A stretch of DNA of 64,000 bases from an uncultured Paracoccaceae bacterium (GTDB taxonomy: Bacteria > Pseudomonadota > Alphaproteobacteria > Rhodobacterales > Rhodobacteraceae), in NCBI GenBank assembly GCA_937872465.1, contig CALMSR010000017.1:101738-165737 (forward strand). Direction: 5' to 3'. Below are positions 54,054 through 62,388 of this stretch, in pieces. The notes below the pieces were generated by a model. The model saw only the letters and a program-made list of their open reading frames with translations, made no database searches and was not told where the DNA came from. Numbering within the stretch: the first letter of the stretch is position 1; each line of letters starts with the position of its first letter. Both the position numbers and the translations under genes were made by a program.

Positions 54054-55292
54054 TCAGTTGAGGAAGCCGGCCTCGCGGGCCGCGGTGTTATAGGCCTGGG
54101 TCGCGTCTTCCAGCGCCTGTTCGGCGGATTCCTGGCCCTGCATGAATTCGGCGAGGTTCTCGCCGATCGCGGTGAAGAGCACGCCCATGTAGGGCAGCAT
54201 CGGGAAGGGCTTGGCGCCGGCCTTGAGCGTCTCGATCACCCCGACCGCCGCCGGGGTCGGCTCGTAGCCCTTGATGAGCCAGACCGCGACCGGGGCGTAT
54301 TCCTGGGCGACCTCGGGCCGGATGCCGTGCATCATCGCCTGGAAGGACGCCTCGGCATCCTCGTCGGAGATGTTCTTGGCGATCGCGAAGCCGTCCCACC
54401 AGAGCGTGGCCGCCGGCGTGGTGCCGCCGCCGACCGTGGGTGCCGCCGCGAGCACGGTATTGGCCGCGACCTCGGGTGCCGGCCCCTCGGTGTCGATCAG
54501 GGCCGAGGCGCGCGAGCCCCAGCCGTTGAGGATGGCAACCTCGCTGGCTTCCCACATCGGCTTGATCGCATTGGTGTCGAAGGTCATGAAGTCCGGGCCC
54601 ATGAAGCCGCTCATGGCCTTCATGGTCTCGAGCGCCGCGACGCCCTTCTCGTTCACGATGCTGGCGTTCGGCGTGCCCGGCTCGAAGAACTCGCCGCCGT
54701 AGCCGAGATACATGTTGACGAATTCCTCGGCCAGGTCGAAGCCGGGCTTGAAGTTCGCCGCGAGCGGGGTCGCGAGGATGCCCTTCTCGCGAAGGATCGC
54801 GGCTCCCGCCAGGATGTCCTCGTAGCTCGTCGGCGGCTCGAGTCCGGCCTCCTCGAGCAGGTCCTTGCGGTAATGCAGATGCTGGGCATTGGCCATGAAG
54901 GCGATCGCCATCACCTTGCCGTCGATCCTGATCAGCTGGGTCGGCTCGAGGCTCTGGCCGTATTTCTCCACGAGATCGTCCAGCGGCCGGATCAGGCCGT
55001 CGTTGAGCAGCGGCACGACCGAATTGTTGGCCACCACCGCCACGGTATAGGTCGCCGGATTCGTGGTCAGGGCCGCGACCTGGATGTTCTTGTGCTCGGT
55101 GGTCTGGTTCTTGGTGACCTCGACCGTGGCGCTGGCGCATTCCTCGGCGCCGGAGGCGACCACGTGCAGCGCCTCGAAATCGTTCGAGAGGATGCGCACG
55201 GAGCCCGACTCGATGCCGCAATCGGCGAAGGCGAAAGAGGGGGCCGCGAGCAAGGCACCGGCAGCGGCGGTCATCCTGAGAAGGCTTTTCAT
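54054..55292 (-). CDS. Extracellular solute-binding protein, family 1
   Basis: Periplasmic ligand-binding subunit of the importer, 412 residues. The signal peptide is MKSLLRMTAAAGALLAAPSF, cleaved probably after AFA, giving a mature start DCGIESGSVRILSNDF. Sugar-binding-type features: YTVAVVANNSVVPLLNDGLI, LHYRKDLLEEAGLEPPTSYED and LWWDGFAIAKNISDED. It is the first gene of the operon, with GGGAG before the ATG, and the operator-like site and divergent NTF2-like gene directly upstream. The ligand cannot be predicted from the sequence. Confidence 0.93.
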   Translation of the reverse strand: MKSLLRMTAAAGALLAAPSFAFADCGIESGSVRILSNDFEALHVVASGAEECASATVEVTKNQTTEHKNIQVAALTTNPATYTVAVVANNSVVPLLNDGLIRPLDDLVEKYGQSLEPTQLIRIDGKVMAIAFMANAQHLHYRKDLLEEAGLEPPTSYEDILAGAAILREKGILATPLAANFKPGFDLAEEFVNMYLGYGGEFFEPGTPNASIVNEKGVAALETMKAMSGFMGPDFMTFDTNAIKPMWEASEVAILNGWGSRASALIDTEGPAPEVAANTVLAAAPTVGGGTTPAATLWWDGFAIAKNISDEDAEASFQAMMHGIRPEVAQEYAPVAVWLIKGYEPTPAAVGVIETLKAGAKPFPMLPYMGVLFTAIGENLAEFMQGQESAEQALEDATQAYNTAAREAGFLN

Positions 55293-55423
55293 GCGTGACT
55301 CCCGTTAAGTGGACTGGCGCGCGGCTTCTGCGCGTCCGCGCGGCTTTCTGGCGGCTGGCCGCGGGATCGGTTTTCCTGGCGAGGGTTGCGGCGACCTGCG
55401 GGAATGGTTAACACTGAATGAAT

Positions 55424-55451
55424 ACGTTTGCAACAATTTCCTGCATAGGAA
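55424..55451. promoter_or_regulatory. Operator-like sites in the divergent promoter region
   Basis: ACGTTTGCAA (55424-55433) is identical to the site before the HisD-family gene at 37.9 kb. It is followed by the inverted repeat TTCCT-GCAT-AGGAA (55438-55451). Both lie between the start codons of the binding-protein operon (55292, minus) and the NTF2-like gene (55460, plus), the expected place for a shared operator. Binding by the LacI protein is inferred. Confidence 0.45.
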
Positions 55452-55459
55452 TGCAAGAG

Positions 55460-56548
55460 ATGTCCGGAGGCGTTTCGGAGAGCCGCCATGCGCGCAACAA
55501 GCGGCTCGTGCAGGGGAGGCTTGCGGCGCTGGCCGAAGCGGGGCCGGCGGGTGCCGGGGAGGCCCTGCGCGCCGCGTTCCGCGGTGATATCGAATGGCGG
55601 GGCGCGCATCCGCTCAACGAGATGCGCGGCGTCGAGGCGGTGGAGCGCCGGGTCTGGGCACCGCTGCTCCGGTCCTTCTCCGACCTGGAGCGGCGCGACC
55701 TGATCCTGGTCGGCGGCGCCTACGAGGGGCGCGACTACGTGGCGGCCGTGGGGCATTACTGCGGCACCTTCCGCGGGGACTGGCTGGGCATTCCGGCCAC
55801 CGGGCGCGCCGCCTTCATCCGCTTCGGCGAGGTCCACGAGATCCGGGACGGCTGCATCGTCCAGGCCAATTGCCTCTGGGACATCCTCGACCTGATCCGC
55901 CAGGCCGGCCTCTGGCCGATCGCCCCGAGCCTGGGCGCCGAGGGCATGTGGCCCGGCCCGATCACCGGGGACGGGCTGCGGTTCGCCGATTCCGACCCGG
56001 GGCAATCCGCCGCCAGTCTGGCGCAGACGCTGGCGATGCATGCCACGCTGCACGCCTTCACCGATCGGGATGCGGGGGCGGAGGCGCTCATGGCCATGCC
56101 GCAGCGCGAGCACTGGCATCCGCGGATGATGTGGTACGGCCCCGCGGGGATCGGCACGGCGCGCGGCCTGCGCGGCTTCGTCGATCACCACCAGCTGCCG
56201 TTCCGCACCGCCTTCCCACGGCCGGCGAGCGCGGCCGAGGCCGAGGAGTTGGCGGCCGCGCGGGCCGCCATGGGCGGTGGGCATTACATCCGCATCGGCG
56301 ACGGCCCCTATTCGGTCACCGGCGGCTGGCCGAGCCGGGTCGATCGCCACGCAGGCCCGGACTTCCTCGGCCTGCCGGCGACGGGGCGGATCGTCGGCAT
56401 GCGGGTGATGGATTTCTACCTGCATGACGGGGGGCTGATCCGCGAGAACTGGGTGCCGCTCGACCTGCTCGATCTGCTGCGCCAGCTCGGCGTGGATGTG
56501 CTCGGCCGGATGCCGAGCCATGTCCGACGGGGCGCCGCAGGGGCATGA
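55460..56548 (+). CDS. Tandem NTF2/SnoaL-like protein, divergent from ABC operon
   Basis: A 362-residue protein with two SnoaL-like domains. The first (about 15-150) contains FRGDIEWRGAHPLNEMRG and LGIPATGRAAFIRFGEVHEI; the second (about 180-350) contains HWHPRMMWYGPAGIGTARG, LGLPATGRIVGMRVMDFYLH and LIRENWVPLDLLDLLRQLG. It is the fourth protein of this superfamily in the region. ATG at 55460 follows AGGA at nine bases; ATG at 55451 falls inside an inverted repeat and has no ribosome site. It shares the divergent promoter region with the ABC operon, so co-regulation is likely. Confidence 0.85.
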   Translation: MSGGVSESRHARNKRLVQGRLAALAEAGPAGAGEALRAAFRGDIEWRGAHPLNEMRGVEAVERRVWAPLLRSFSDLERRDLILVGGAYEGRDYVAAVGHYCGTFRGDWLGIPATGRAAFIRFGEVHEIRDGCIVQANCLWDILDLIRQAGLWPIAPSLGAEGMWPGPITGDGLRFADSDPGQSAASLAQTLAMHATLHAFTDRDAGAEALMAMPQREHWHPRMMWYGPAGIGTARGLRGFVDHHQLPFRTAFPRPASAAEAEELAAARAAMGGGHYIRIGDGPYSVTGGWPSRVDRHAGPDFLGLPATGRIVGMRVMDFYLHDGGLIRENWVPLDLLDLLRQLGVDVLGRMPSHVRRGAAGA

Positions 56549-56886
56549 GCGCCCTCAGGGATCACATGGGCCTTGGCACGGTCTCGGCCTTGCCGACGCG
56601 GGTTGCGGGCTGGGAGAAGACGGCGAGGCCTCCCGCTTGCGCGAGCAGGGCGCTGCCTTGGGAGTGACGGTGCCCGCCGGAGTTGCGTCCCGTTCGGGTC
56701 TCGACGGCAAGTGCGCGGACGAGGCGGCGGCAGCTGCCGGCCTTGGGGAGGATCCGGACGGCATGGATGCGGCACTTGGCCGCCTCGTTGCGGCGCTCGA
56801 GCAACCTGGTGCTCTTCTCCCGGCCCGAGGCCCGGGCCAGCGGCCAGAGCGTCGGTCGGACGCAAGGGCCGTTGGTCAAAGGCGCC
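56549..56886. other. Intergenic region without recognised gene
   Basis: Between the NTF2-like gene and the DUF1127 gene no frame looks protein-like; the open frames are arginine/glycine-rich. It contains the second copy of short repeat B near its right end. Confidence 0.5.
56824..56876 (+). repeat. Short dispersed repeat B, copy 2
   Basis: About 53 bases beginning CCCGAGGCCCGG and ending GACGCAAGGGCCGTTGGT match 40137-40188, with the last 25 bases differing at only two positions. It lies just past the stop codon of the DUF1127 gene (minus strand). Together the two copies bracket the catabolic region. Confidence 0.6.
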
Positions 56887-57105
56887 TCAGCGGCGGGCCA
56901 TCTGGTCCGCGACGCGGGCGATGTCGGCGCGGATCAGGCCGATGTCGGAGAGCTCGCGGTCGCTGAGCCGCTGGAGCGAGCCGACGGTGGCGCGCGAGAT
57001 CCGCCAGGCCTGGAACGCCTTGACGGCCTCCTCGACCAGATTGGTCAGGCGGAAGGTGGTGATGGCTCCGAGGGGGACGGCACCCTTGTATTCATAGACG
57101 GACAT
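56887..57105 (-). CDS. DUF1127 (YjiS-like) small protein
   Basis: A 72-residue protein, MSVYEYKGAVPLGAITTFRL and on, ending with the DUF1127 signature in RLSDRELSDIGLIRADIARV. Proteins of this family are small, arginine-rich and, in Rhodobacter and Agrobacterium, linked to RNA turnover and stress-induced sRNAs. No CCUCCUCCC-type sRNA loop was seen downstream. Its own 5' leader carries a GC-rich hairpin followed by a T-run. It is divergent from ruvC. Confidence 0.88.
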   Translation of the reverse strand: MSVYEYKGAVPLGAITTFRLTNLVEEAVKAFQAWRISRATVGSLQRLSDRELSDIGLIRADIARVADQMARR

Positions 57106-57128
57106 GACACTGATCCCGACAGCAAAAG

Positions 57129-57147
57129 GGGCCGGCCGATCCGGCCC
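57129..57147 (-). promoter_or_regulatory. Terminator-like hairpin in the DUF1127 leader
   Basis: On the minus strand GGGCCGG-ATCGG-CCGGCCC gives a perfect seven-pair stem with a five-base loop, followed by CTTTTGC and then, 23 bases past the stem, the DUF1127 start codon. A hairpin of this kind in a 5' leader could act as attenuator or end a short leader RNA. No gene upstream in that direction needs a terminator. Confidence 0.4.
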
Positions 57148-57198
57148 TCTCGAGGAGCGATATGGCGCGGAATGCCGCGGCCCACAATCCGTGGTTTC

Positions 57199-57215
57199 TG
57201 CATGGCAGACATGCA
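57199..57215. promoter_or_regulatory. Inverted repeat between DUF1127 and ruvC
   Basis: TGCATG-GCAGA-CATGCA, perfect six-base arms with a five-base centre, in the divergent gap. It is a plausible operator for DUF1127 or for the ruv operon. No LexA box was found in this gap. Confidence 0.35.
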
Positions 57216-57363
57216 ATTTCCGACTGTATCGTAACCACTTGTAAGGATTTGGTCGCCCTCGGGTCCGGCGCGGGGAAAGCCCCTGCATCCGAGCGTGCTT
57301 GGCGGTTGTCGCGGGGTCGTGCTATGGATCGCGCAAAGAGCAGGCACCGGAACGGCAGGTCAC

Positions 57364-57870
57364 ATGCGCGTCATCGGAATCGACCCGGGTCTCCGCCGGA
57401 CCGGATGGGGTGTCGTCGATGTCGCGGCGGGCGGCATCGCCCATGTGGCGAACGGGGTCTGCCTCTCGGAGGGCGCGGATCTCGCCGAGCGGCTCTGCAG
57501 CCTGCATGTCCAGCTGACCGCGGTGCTCGCCCGGCATCGCCCCGAGGCGGCGGCGGTCGAGCAGACCTTCGTCAACAAGGACGCGGCCGGCACGCTCAAG
57601 CTCGGCCAGGCGCGCGCCATCGCCCTTCTGGTGCCGGCGCAGGCGGGGCTCAGGGTGGCGGAATACGCGCCGAACGCGGTGAAGAAGACCGTGGTCGGGG
57701 TCGGCCATGCCGACAAGGCGCAGGTGGCGCATATGGTGAAGCTGCAGCTCGCCGGCGTGGAGCTCGCCGGGCCGGATGCGGCGGATGCGCTGGCGATCGC
57801 GCTCTGCCACGCCCATCACGCCCGCTTCGCCGGGCGGATGCAGGCGGCGCTCGACGGGGCGCGGGCATGA
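57364..57870 (+). CDS. ruvC: Holliday junction endodeoxyribonuclease RuvC
   Basis: Resolves Holliday junctions together with RuvAB. The 168-residue protein has the catalytic acidic residues in [16 protein letters not shown] (Asp7), [20 protein letters not shown] (Glu) and [17 protein letters not shown] (two Asp). The start at 57364 is fixed by the conserved N-terminus. It overlaps ruvA by ATGA. I see no SOS box upstream. Confidence 0.97.
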   Translation: MRVIGIDPGLRRTGWGVVDVAAGGIAHVANGVCLSEGADLAERLCSLHVQLTAVLARHRPEAAAVEQTFVNKDAAGTLKLGQARAIALLVPAQAGLRVAEYAPNAVKKTVVGVGHADKAQVAHMVKLQLAGVELAGPDAADALAIALCHAHHARFAGRMQAALDGARA

Positions 57871-58541
57871 TCGGCAAGGTCACCGGGCGGCTCGACCACC
57901 GCGGCGCCGACCACGTGCTGATCGATGCTGGCGGCGTGGGCTATGTGGTGCATTGCTCCGAGCGCACGCTGGCGGCGATGCCGGGGCCGGGGGAGCGCGT
58001 GGCGCTCTATACCGAGCTCCTGGTGCGCGAGGATCTGATGCAGCTCTTCGGCTTCCGCACGCTGGCCGAGCGCGAATGTCACCGGCTGCTGACCTCGGTG
58101 CAGGGGGTGGGCGCCAAGGCCTCGCTGGCGATCCTCGGCACGCTCGGGACCGAGGGCGTGGCGCGCGCGCTCTCGCTCGGCGACGCGGCGGCGATCCGGG
58201 CGGCGCCCGGCATCGGGCCGAAGATCGCCCAGCGCCTGGTGCTGGAATTGCAGGCCAAGGCGCCCTCGATCCTGGCGATGGGCGCGGCGGGCGCGCAGCC
58301 GGCTCTGGCCGGGGCGGGCGGCGCGGGCGAGGCGCCGGCCCCTGCGGTTGCGCCCGCCCCGGCGCCCGCGGGTGCGGAGGGGGCGCAGGCCCAGGCCGAT
58401 GCGCTCTCGGCGCTGGCCAATCTCGGCTACGGCCAGGGCGAAGCGGCGGCGGCGGTGCTCGAGGCGGCGGAGGCCGATCCCGCGGCCGCGACCCCGGCGC
58501 TGATCCGCGCCGCGCTGCGCCGCCTGGCGCCCAAGGCCTGA
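57867..58541 (+). CDS. ruvA: Holliday junction branch migration protein RuvA
   Basis: Tetrameric junction-binding subunit that targets RuvB. The 224-residue protein starts [20 protein letters not shown], with two helix-hairpin-helix motifs in [19 protein letters not shown] and [20 protein letters not shown] longer-than-usual Ala/Pro-rich linker (about residues 145-178) joins them to the RuvB-binding domain III ([19 protein letters not shown]). Four bases before ruvB. Confidence 0.97.
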   Translation: MIGKVTGRLDHRGADHVLIDAGGVGYVVHCSERTLAAMPGPGERVALYTELLVREDLMQLFGFRTLAERECHRLLTSVQGVGAKASLAILGTLGTEGVARALSLGDAAAIRAAPGIGPKIAQRLVLELQAKAPSILAMGAAGAQPALAGAGGAGEAPAPAVAPAPAPAGAEGAQAQADALSALANLGYGQGEAAAAVLEAAEADPAAATPALIRAALRRLAPKA

Positions 58542-58545
58542 GCCC

Positions 58546-59577
58546 ATGGCCGATCCCGATCCCGCGCTCCGCCCCGATCCCTTGCCCGAGGATGCCGACC
58601 GCGCCCTGCGGCCGCAGACGCTCGGGGAATTCATCGGTCAGCGCGCCGCCCGCGCCAATCTCGCGGTCTTCATTGAGAGCGCGCGGCGGCGCGGCCAGGC
58701 GATGGACCATGCGCTCTTCCACGGGCCGCCGGGCCTCGGCAAGACCACGCTGGCGCAGATCGTGGCGCGCGAGCTCGGGGTGAATTTCCGCATGACCTCC
58801 GGGCCGGTGCTGGCCAAGGCCGGGGATCTGGCGGCGATCCTGACCAATCTCGACGCCCGCGACGTGCTCTTCATCGACGAGATCCACCGGTTGAACCCGG
58901 CGGTGGAGGAGATCCTCTATCCCGCGCTGGAGGATTTCCAGCTCGACCTGGTCATCGGCGAGGGGCCGGCGGCGCGCACTGTGCGCATCGAGCTGCAGCC
59001 CTTCACGCTGGTGGGCGCCACCACCCGGCTGGGGCTGCTGACAACGCCGCTGCGGGACCGCTTCGGCATTCCGACGCGGCTCGAATTCTACGAGGTCGGC
59101 GAGCTCGTCACCATCGTCACCCGGCTCGCGCGGCTCCTGAAGGCGGATGCCACGCCCGACGGCGCCCAGGAGATCGCGCGGCGCGCCCGCGGCACGCCGC
59201 GCATTGCCGGGCGGCTGCTGCGCCGGGTGGTCGATTTCGCCATCGTCGAGGGCGAGGGCCGGGTGACCAAGGCGATCGCCGACCGGGCGCTGACCCGGCT
59301 CGGGGTCGACGACCTCGGGCTCGACGGCGCCGACCGGCGCTACCTGACGCTTCTGGCCGAGAACTACGGCGGCGGGCCGGTGGGGGTGGAGACGATCTCC
59401 GCCGCGCTCGCCGAGCCGCGCGACGCCATCGAGGAGGTGATCGAGCCCTTCCTTTTGCAGCAGGGCCTGATCCAGCGCACCCCGCGCGGCCGCATTCTGG
59501 CCGCGAAGGCCTGGACCCATCTGGGCCTGACGGCGCCGCGCGCGGCGGGGCCGATGGACGATCTCTTTGACGGGTAG
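58546..59577 (+). CDS. ruvB: Holliday junction branch migration ATPase RuvB
   Basis: Hexameric AAA+ motor for branch migration, 343 residues. Walker A is [15 protein letters not shown], Walker [17 protein letters not shown], sensor 1 [15 protein letters not shown], arginine finger in LRDRFGI, and a C-terminal winged helix with [17 protein letters not shown]. Last gene of ruvCAB. Confidence 0.98.
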   Translation: MADPDPALRPDPLPEDADRALRPQTLGEFIGQRAARANLAVFIESARRRGQAMDHALFHGPPGLGKTTLAQIVARELGVNFRMTSGPVLAKAGDLAAILTNLDARDVLFIDEIHRLNPAVEEILYPALEDFQLDLVIGEGPAARTVRIELQPFTLVGATTRLGLLTTPLRDRFGIPTRLEFYEVGELVTIVTRLARLLKADATPDGAQEIARRARGTPRIAGRLLRRVVDFAIVEGEGRVTKAIADRALTRLGVDDLGLDGADRRYLTLLAENYGGGPVGVETISAALAEPRDAIEEVIEPFLLQQGLIQRTPRGRILAAKAWTHLGLTAPRAAGPMDDLFDG

Positions 59578-59658
59578 GGCGCGGCTGCCGGATTTCGTTC
59601 GGCTTCGCCTTCAATATTGTCAGCCGGCCGGTCCGGCGCGGGAGGTGTGGAAGGCGCC

Positions 59659-61449
59659 ATGGTGGTTCGCAGGGTCAGCGATCTGGGTGAGTTGTCCGAC
59701 GCCGAGCGGAAGATGCTGGACGAACTCGATACCGGCGAAGTCATCGACATCGGCGAGACGGTTCCGGAGCAGGGCGACGAGAAACGCCGGGTGCGGGCCG
59801 TACTGATCCGGCTGCTGCTGCTCGGGGACGATCCCGACCCGAAGTACCGGCTGCACGAAAAGGGTCTGCGGATCCGCGGCGCGTGGATTCCGGATCGCCT
59901 CGATCTGGAAGGGTGCCGGGAGCTCCGGGACCTCGCGCTGATCGATTGTCGCTTCGAGGAAAGCCCGGTTCTGCTTTCGGCCGAACTGAGCAACCTGTTC
60001 CTCAGCGGGAGTCGTTTGCCCGGGCTCTCCGCCGACCGGCTGCACGCCGGGGGCAACGTGTTCCTGGATGGTGTCGAGGCGAGCGGGGAAGTGCGGCTGC
60101 TCGGGGCGAAGCTGGGCGGAAGCCTCGACTGCAACGGGGCGACGTTCCGGGCGGAGAAGGACGCGGAGGGCAAGCCGGGGAAATCGTTCTCCGACGACCG
60201 GCTGGAGGCCGGGGGGGACGTGTTCCTGCGAGGCGTCGAGGCGATCGGGGAAGTGCGGCTGCTCGGGGCGAAGCTGGGTGGGAACCTCGAATGCGACGGG
60301 GCGATGTTCCAGACGAACATTTCCAGTTGCACGGGTGGCAAAGCATTGAATTTGGGAGGCTCGCGGGTCGGCGGGCGCCTGTTTCTGCGAAATAACGCCA
60401 GATTCGAAGGAGTCTTGGACCTCTCTGCCGCGAAGTTCGGCGGCATCAATGATCGGCCCGCCTCCTGGCCTGGCAAGGGAAACCTTATTCTCGACCGATG
60501 CCAGTATGGTGCATTCAGCGGGCATGCGCCCGTCGATGCTATGGCACGGCTCGATTGGCTCCTGCGGCAGGATCCGGCTCGCTGGGGTTCGGAGTTCTGG
60601 CCCCAACCCTATGAGCAACTCGCCAAGGTGCTGCGCGAGATGGGCCATGGCGCGGATGCCCGTACCGTGCTGGTCGAGAAGGAGTGCCTGCAGCGGGCGG
60701 CGCGGCGAGAGACGTGGCAGGCGCGGCTGGAGGGCGCGCGTCTGCGATTGCGGGTGGAGCGGGACGGCATTGCGGTCGTCGAGCCGGAGATCGACGCGAG
60801 CCTGGACCGGTTTCAGCCGAGCGATCCGAGGCGCGAGTGCATCCTGGAAGAACTACGGAAGTCGCCGGAGGTGCACCGTCGTCTCGACGGGCGGGACGTC
60901 GATCCGGAGAGCGTCGCCGGAGGAGCGGACGCCACGGACCGGGTCGACCGGGTCAGCGCGGCCCGGGCGCCGATCTGGGACTACTGGTGGCGGCTCAACC
61001 TCCTGAGGGTCTGGGACGTGCTGGTCGGGGTGACGATCGGCTATGGTCGGCGGCCGGAGCGCGCGGCCATGTGGGCGGTCGGGATCTTCCTGCTGGGATG
61101 GTTCTTCTTCGCTTTGGCGGGCGGGCACGGGGCGATCAAGCCGAACACGCCGGTGGTCCTGCGCTCGGATGAGTGGGTGAGTTACGCCGATGCGGTGGGG
61201 CAGACGCAGGTGCAGTGTTTCCTGGAACAGCCGCGGGCGGCGAGCTATCCGCGGTTCAATGCCTTCATCTATTCGGCGGACACGCTGCTGCCGATCGTGG
61301 ATCTGGAGATGCAGGGGTTCTGGATACCGGATGACCGGACATGGGGCGGCATGTGGGCGCGGGGCTATCTCTGGGTTCATATCGCGGTGGGCTGGGCGCT
61401 CAGCCTGCTGGCGGTGGCGGGGTTCTCGGGGTTGGTGAAGTCGGATTGA
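59659..61449 (+). CDS. Membrane protein with tandem beta-solenoid-like repeats
   Basis: A 596-residue protein I cannot assign to a characterised family. The N-terminal third has repeats of about 54 residues: residues about 125-178 and 179-232 share GEVRLLGAKLGG and GG-N/D-VFL-x-GVEA. The pattern of short hydrophobic strands with Gly turns suggests a pentapeptide- or bactofilin-like solenoid. The middle is charged (about 290-440). Hydrophobic segments near 450, 470-490 (MWAVGIFLLGWFFFALAGG) and 570-592 anchor it in the membrane. ATG at 59659 after GGAAGG is preferred. Base use in about 60.3-60.55 kb is less GC-rich than around it. It follows ruvB by 81 bases. Confidence 0.75.
   Translation: MVVRRVSDLGELSDAERKMLDELDTGEVIDIGETVPEQGDEKRRVRAVLIRLLLLGDDPDPKYRLHEKGLRIRGAWIPDRLDLEGCRELRDLALIDCRFEESPVLLSAELSNLFLSGSRLPGLSADRLHAGGNVFLDGVEASGEVRLLGAKLGGSLDCNGATFRAEKDAEGKPGKSFSDDRLEAGGDVFLRGVEAIGEVRLLGAKLGGNLECDGAMFQTNISSCTGGKALNLGGSRVGGRLFLRNNARFEGVLDLSAAKFGGINDRPASWPGKGNLILDRCQYGAFSGHAPVDAMARLDWLLRQDPARWGSEFWPQPYEQLAKVLREMGHGADARTVLVEKECLQRAARRETWQARLEGARLRLRVERDGIAVVEPEIDASLDRFQPSDPRRECILEELRKSPEVHRRLDGRDVDPESVAGGADATDRVDRVSAARAPIWDYWWRLNLLRVWDVLVGVTIGYGRRPERAAMWAVGIFLLGWFFFALAGGHGAIKPNTPVVLRSDEWVSYADAVGQTQVQCFLEQPRAASYPRFNAFIYSADTLLPIVDLEMQGFWIPDDRTWGGMWARGYLWVHIAVGWALSLLAVAGFSGLVKSD
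60031..60354 (+). repeat. Tandem 162-base coding repeat
   Basis: Two consecutive units of 162 bases (54 codons). The best-conserved part, GGGGAAGTGCGGCTGCTCGG and on, is nearly identical at DNA level in both, which points to recent duplication or gene conversion. The second half of each unit has diverged. Confidence 0.7.
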
Positions 61450-61501
61450 GGTGGGTTCCGTTTTGAATGGCGCGCGAAGGGGGCATGGTTCGCGCCTCGG
61501 G

Positions 61502-61662
61502 CTCCGGGTGGGGCGGTGTCACCATCCGGCCCGGGGGGTACCGCCGGGCATCGCCCAACCCGCCCCGTCGCGCCGAAGACGTGCCTTGCGGCACGACGCG
61601 GGCGCTTCGCTTCCGCCCGGGTCGGGCGCTGCCCTCATCTTGGGGAGGTGAGGTCGAAGAAG
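61502..61662 (+). repeat. Dispersed structured intergenic repeat, copy 4
   Basis: Arms GGGCATCGCCCA (61546-61557) and CGGGCGCTGCCC (61623-61634), with two changes in the left arm. Shares GGTACCGCCGGGCA with copy 1 in front of the arm and GGTCGAAGAAG after it. It lies in the convergent gap between the solenoid protein and the glutathione S-transferase gene, where it could act as a bidirectional terminator. The rest of 61450-61752 holds no gene. Confidence 0.85.
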
Positions 61663-61752
61663 CGAGAATGAGCAGCAGATGTGACGGCTCTGTTGCGGCG
61701 GTGAAATCCGGCAGGTGTGTGCGCTGCCTGGAGTTTGCGGCCGGAAGCGGCC

Positions 61753-62388
61753 TCAGCCGTGGCGTGGTCGCACGCGTCTGGTGCTTTCGAGGGTCGAGAC
61801 GGCATCGTGCAGGCGTGCGAGCCGGTTTCGCCCGGTGAAGACGGCGTCGTGGTCTCCGAAGAATTCGATGAGCATGTAGAGGTAGAGGTCGAGCGCCGTC
61901 AGCCCGCCGCGCAGGAAGTGCGGCGCTCCCGAAGCGGCATCGTCCAGCATGGTGAATTGATCGAGGAGGCGTGACCTGGCGTTTTCGACCAGGGCTGCGT
62001 GGGCCTTCGTCTCGCCGATGAAGCGTTCGGGATGATTGAACTGCACGAAGGTCATGTAGGGGCTGGCCGCCATGTAGACGAGCCAGCGCAGGAAGGCGGG
62101 GCGATCCTCGGCGCCGGGCGGCGGCACGAGGCCGCAATCGGCATGGATCTCTCCCAGGAGCAGCAGGATCGCGGCGCTTTCGCCGATGACCTGGCCGGAG
62201 GGGAGCATGAGCGCCGGGACCTGGCCGGTGGGATTGAGCGAGCGATAGGCCGCGCTCCGGTGCTCGCCCGCCGCCATGTCGATCGGGATGCGGTCGTAGG
62301 GGATCGCCGCCTGTTCGAGGAAGAGCTCGACCGCCATGGCGCCGGAAAGCGCCTCCCAGAACAGCTTGTAGCCTGGCTCGCCCGCCAT
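61753..62388 (-). CDS. Glutathione S-transferase family protein
   Basis: A 211-residue GST. The thioredoxin-like half has KLFWEALSGAMAVELFLEQA, LNPTGQVPALMLPSGQVIGE with the cis-Pro, and ESAAILLLLGEI. The all-alpha half has GLTALDLYLYMLIEFFGD (N-capping Asp). The N-terminal catalytic Ser/Tyr is not obvious: the first strand ends in Leu-Phe-Trp. Monocistronic by position; function unknown, possibly detoxification. Confidence 0.88.
   Translation of the reverse strand: MAGEPGYKLFWEALSGAMAVELFLEQAAIPYDRIPIDMAAGEHRSAAYRSLNPTGQVPALMLPSGQVIGESAAILLLLGEIHADCGLVPPPGAEDRPAFLRWLVYMAASPYMTFVQFNHPERFIGETKAHAALVENARSRLLDQFTMLDDAASGAPHFLRGGLTALDLYLYMLIEFFGDHDAVFTGRNRLARLHDAVSTLESTRRVRPRHG

Noticed and set aside
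56562..56879. Possible small gene between the NTF2-like gene and DUF1127
   Set aside because: No ribosome site, no domain, and the frame runs through repeat B.
57300..57363. LexA box upstream of ruvC
   Set aside because: Searched for GTTC-N7-GTTC in the gap; only isolated GAAC is present (57350 region), so no SOS box can be claimed.
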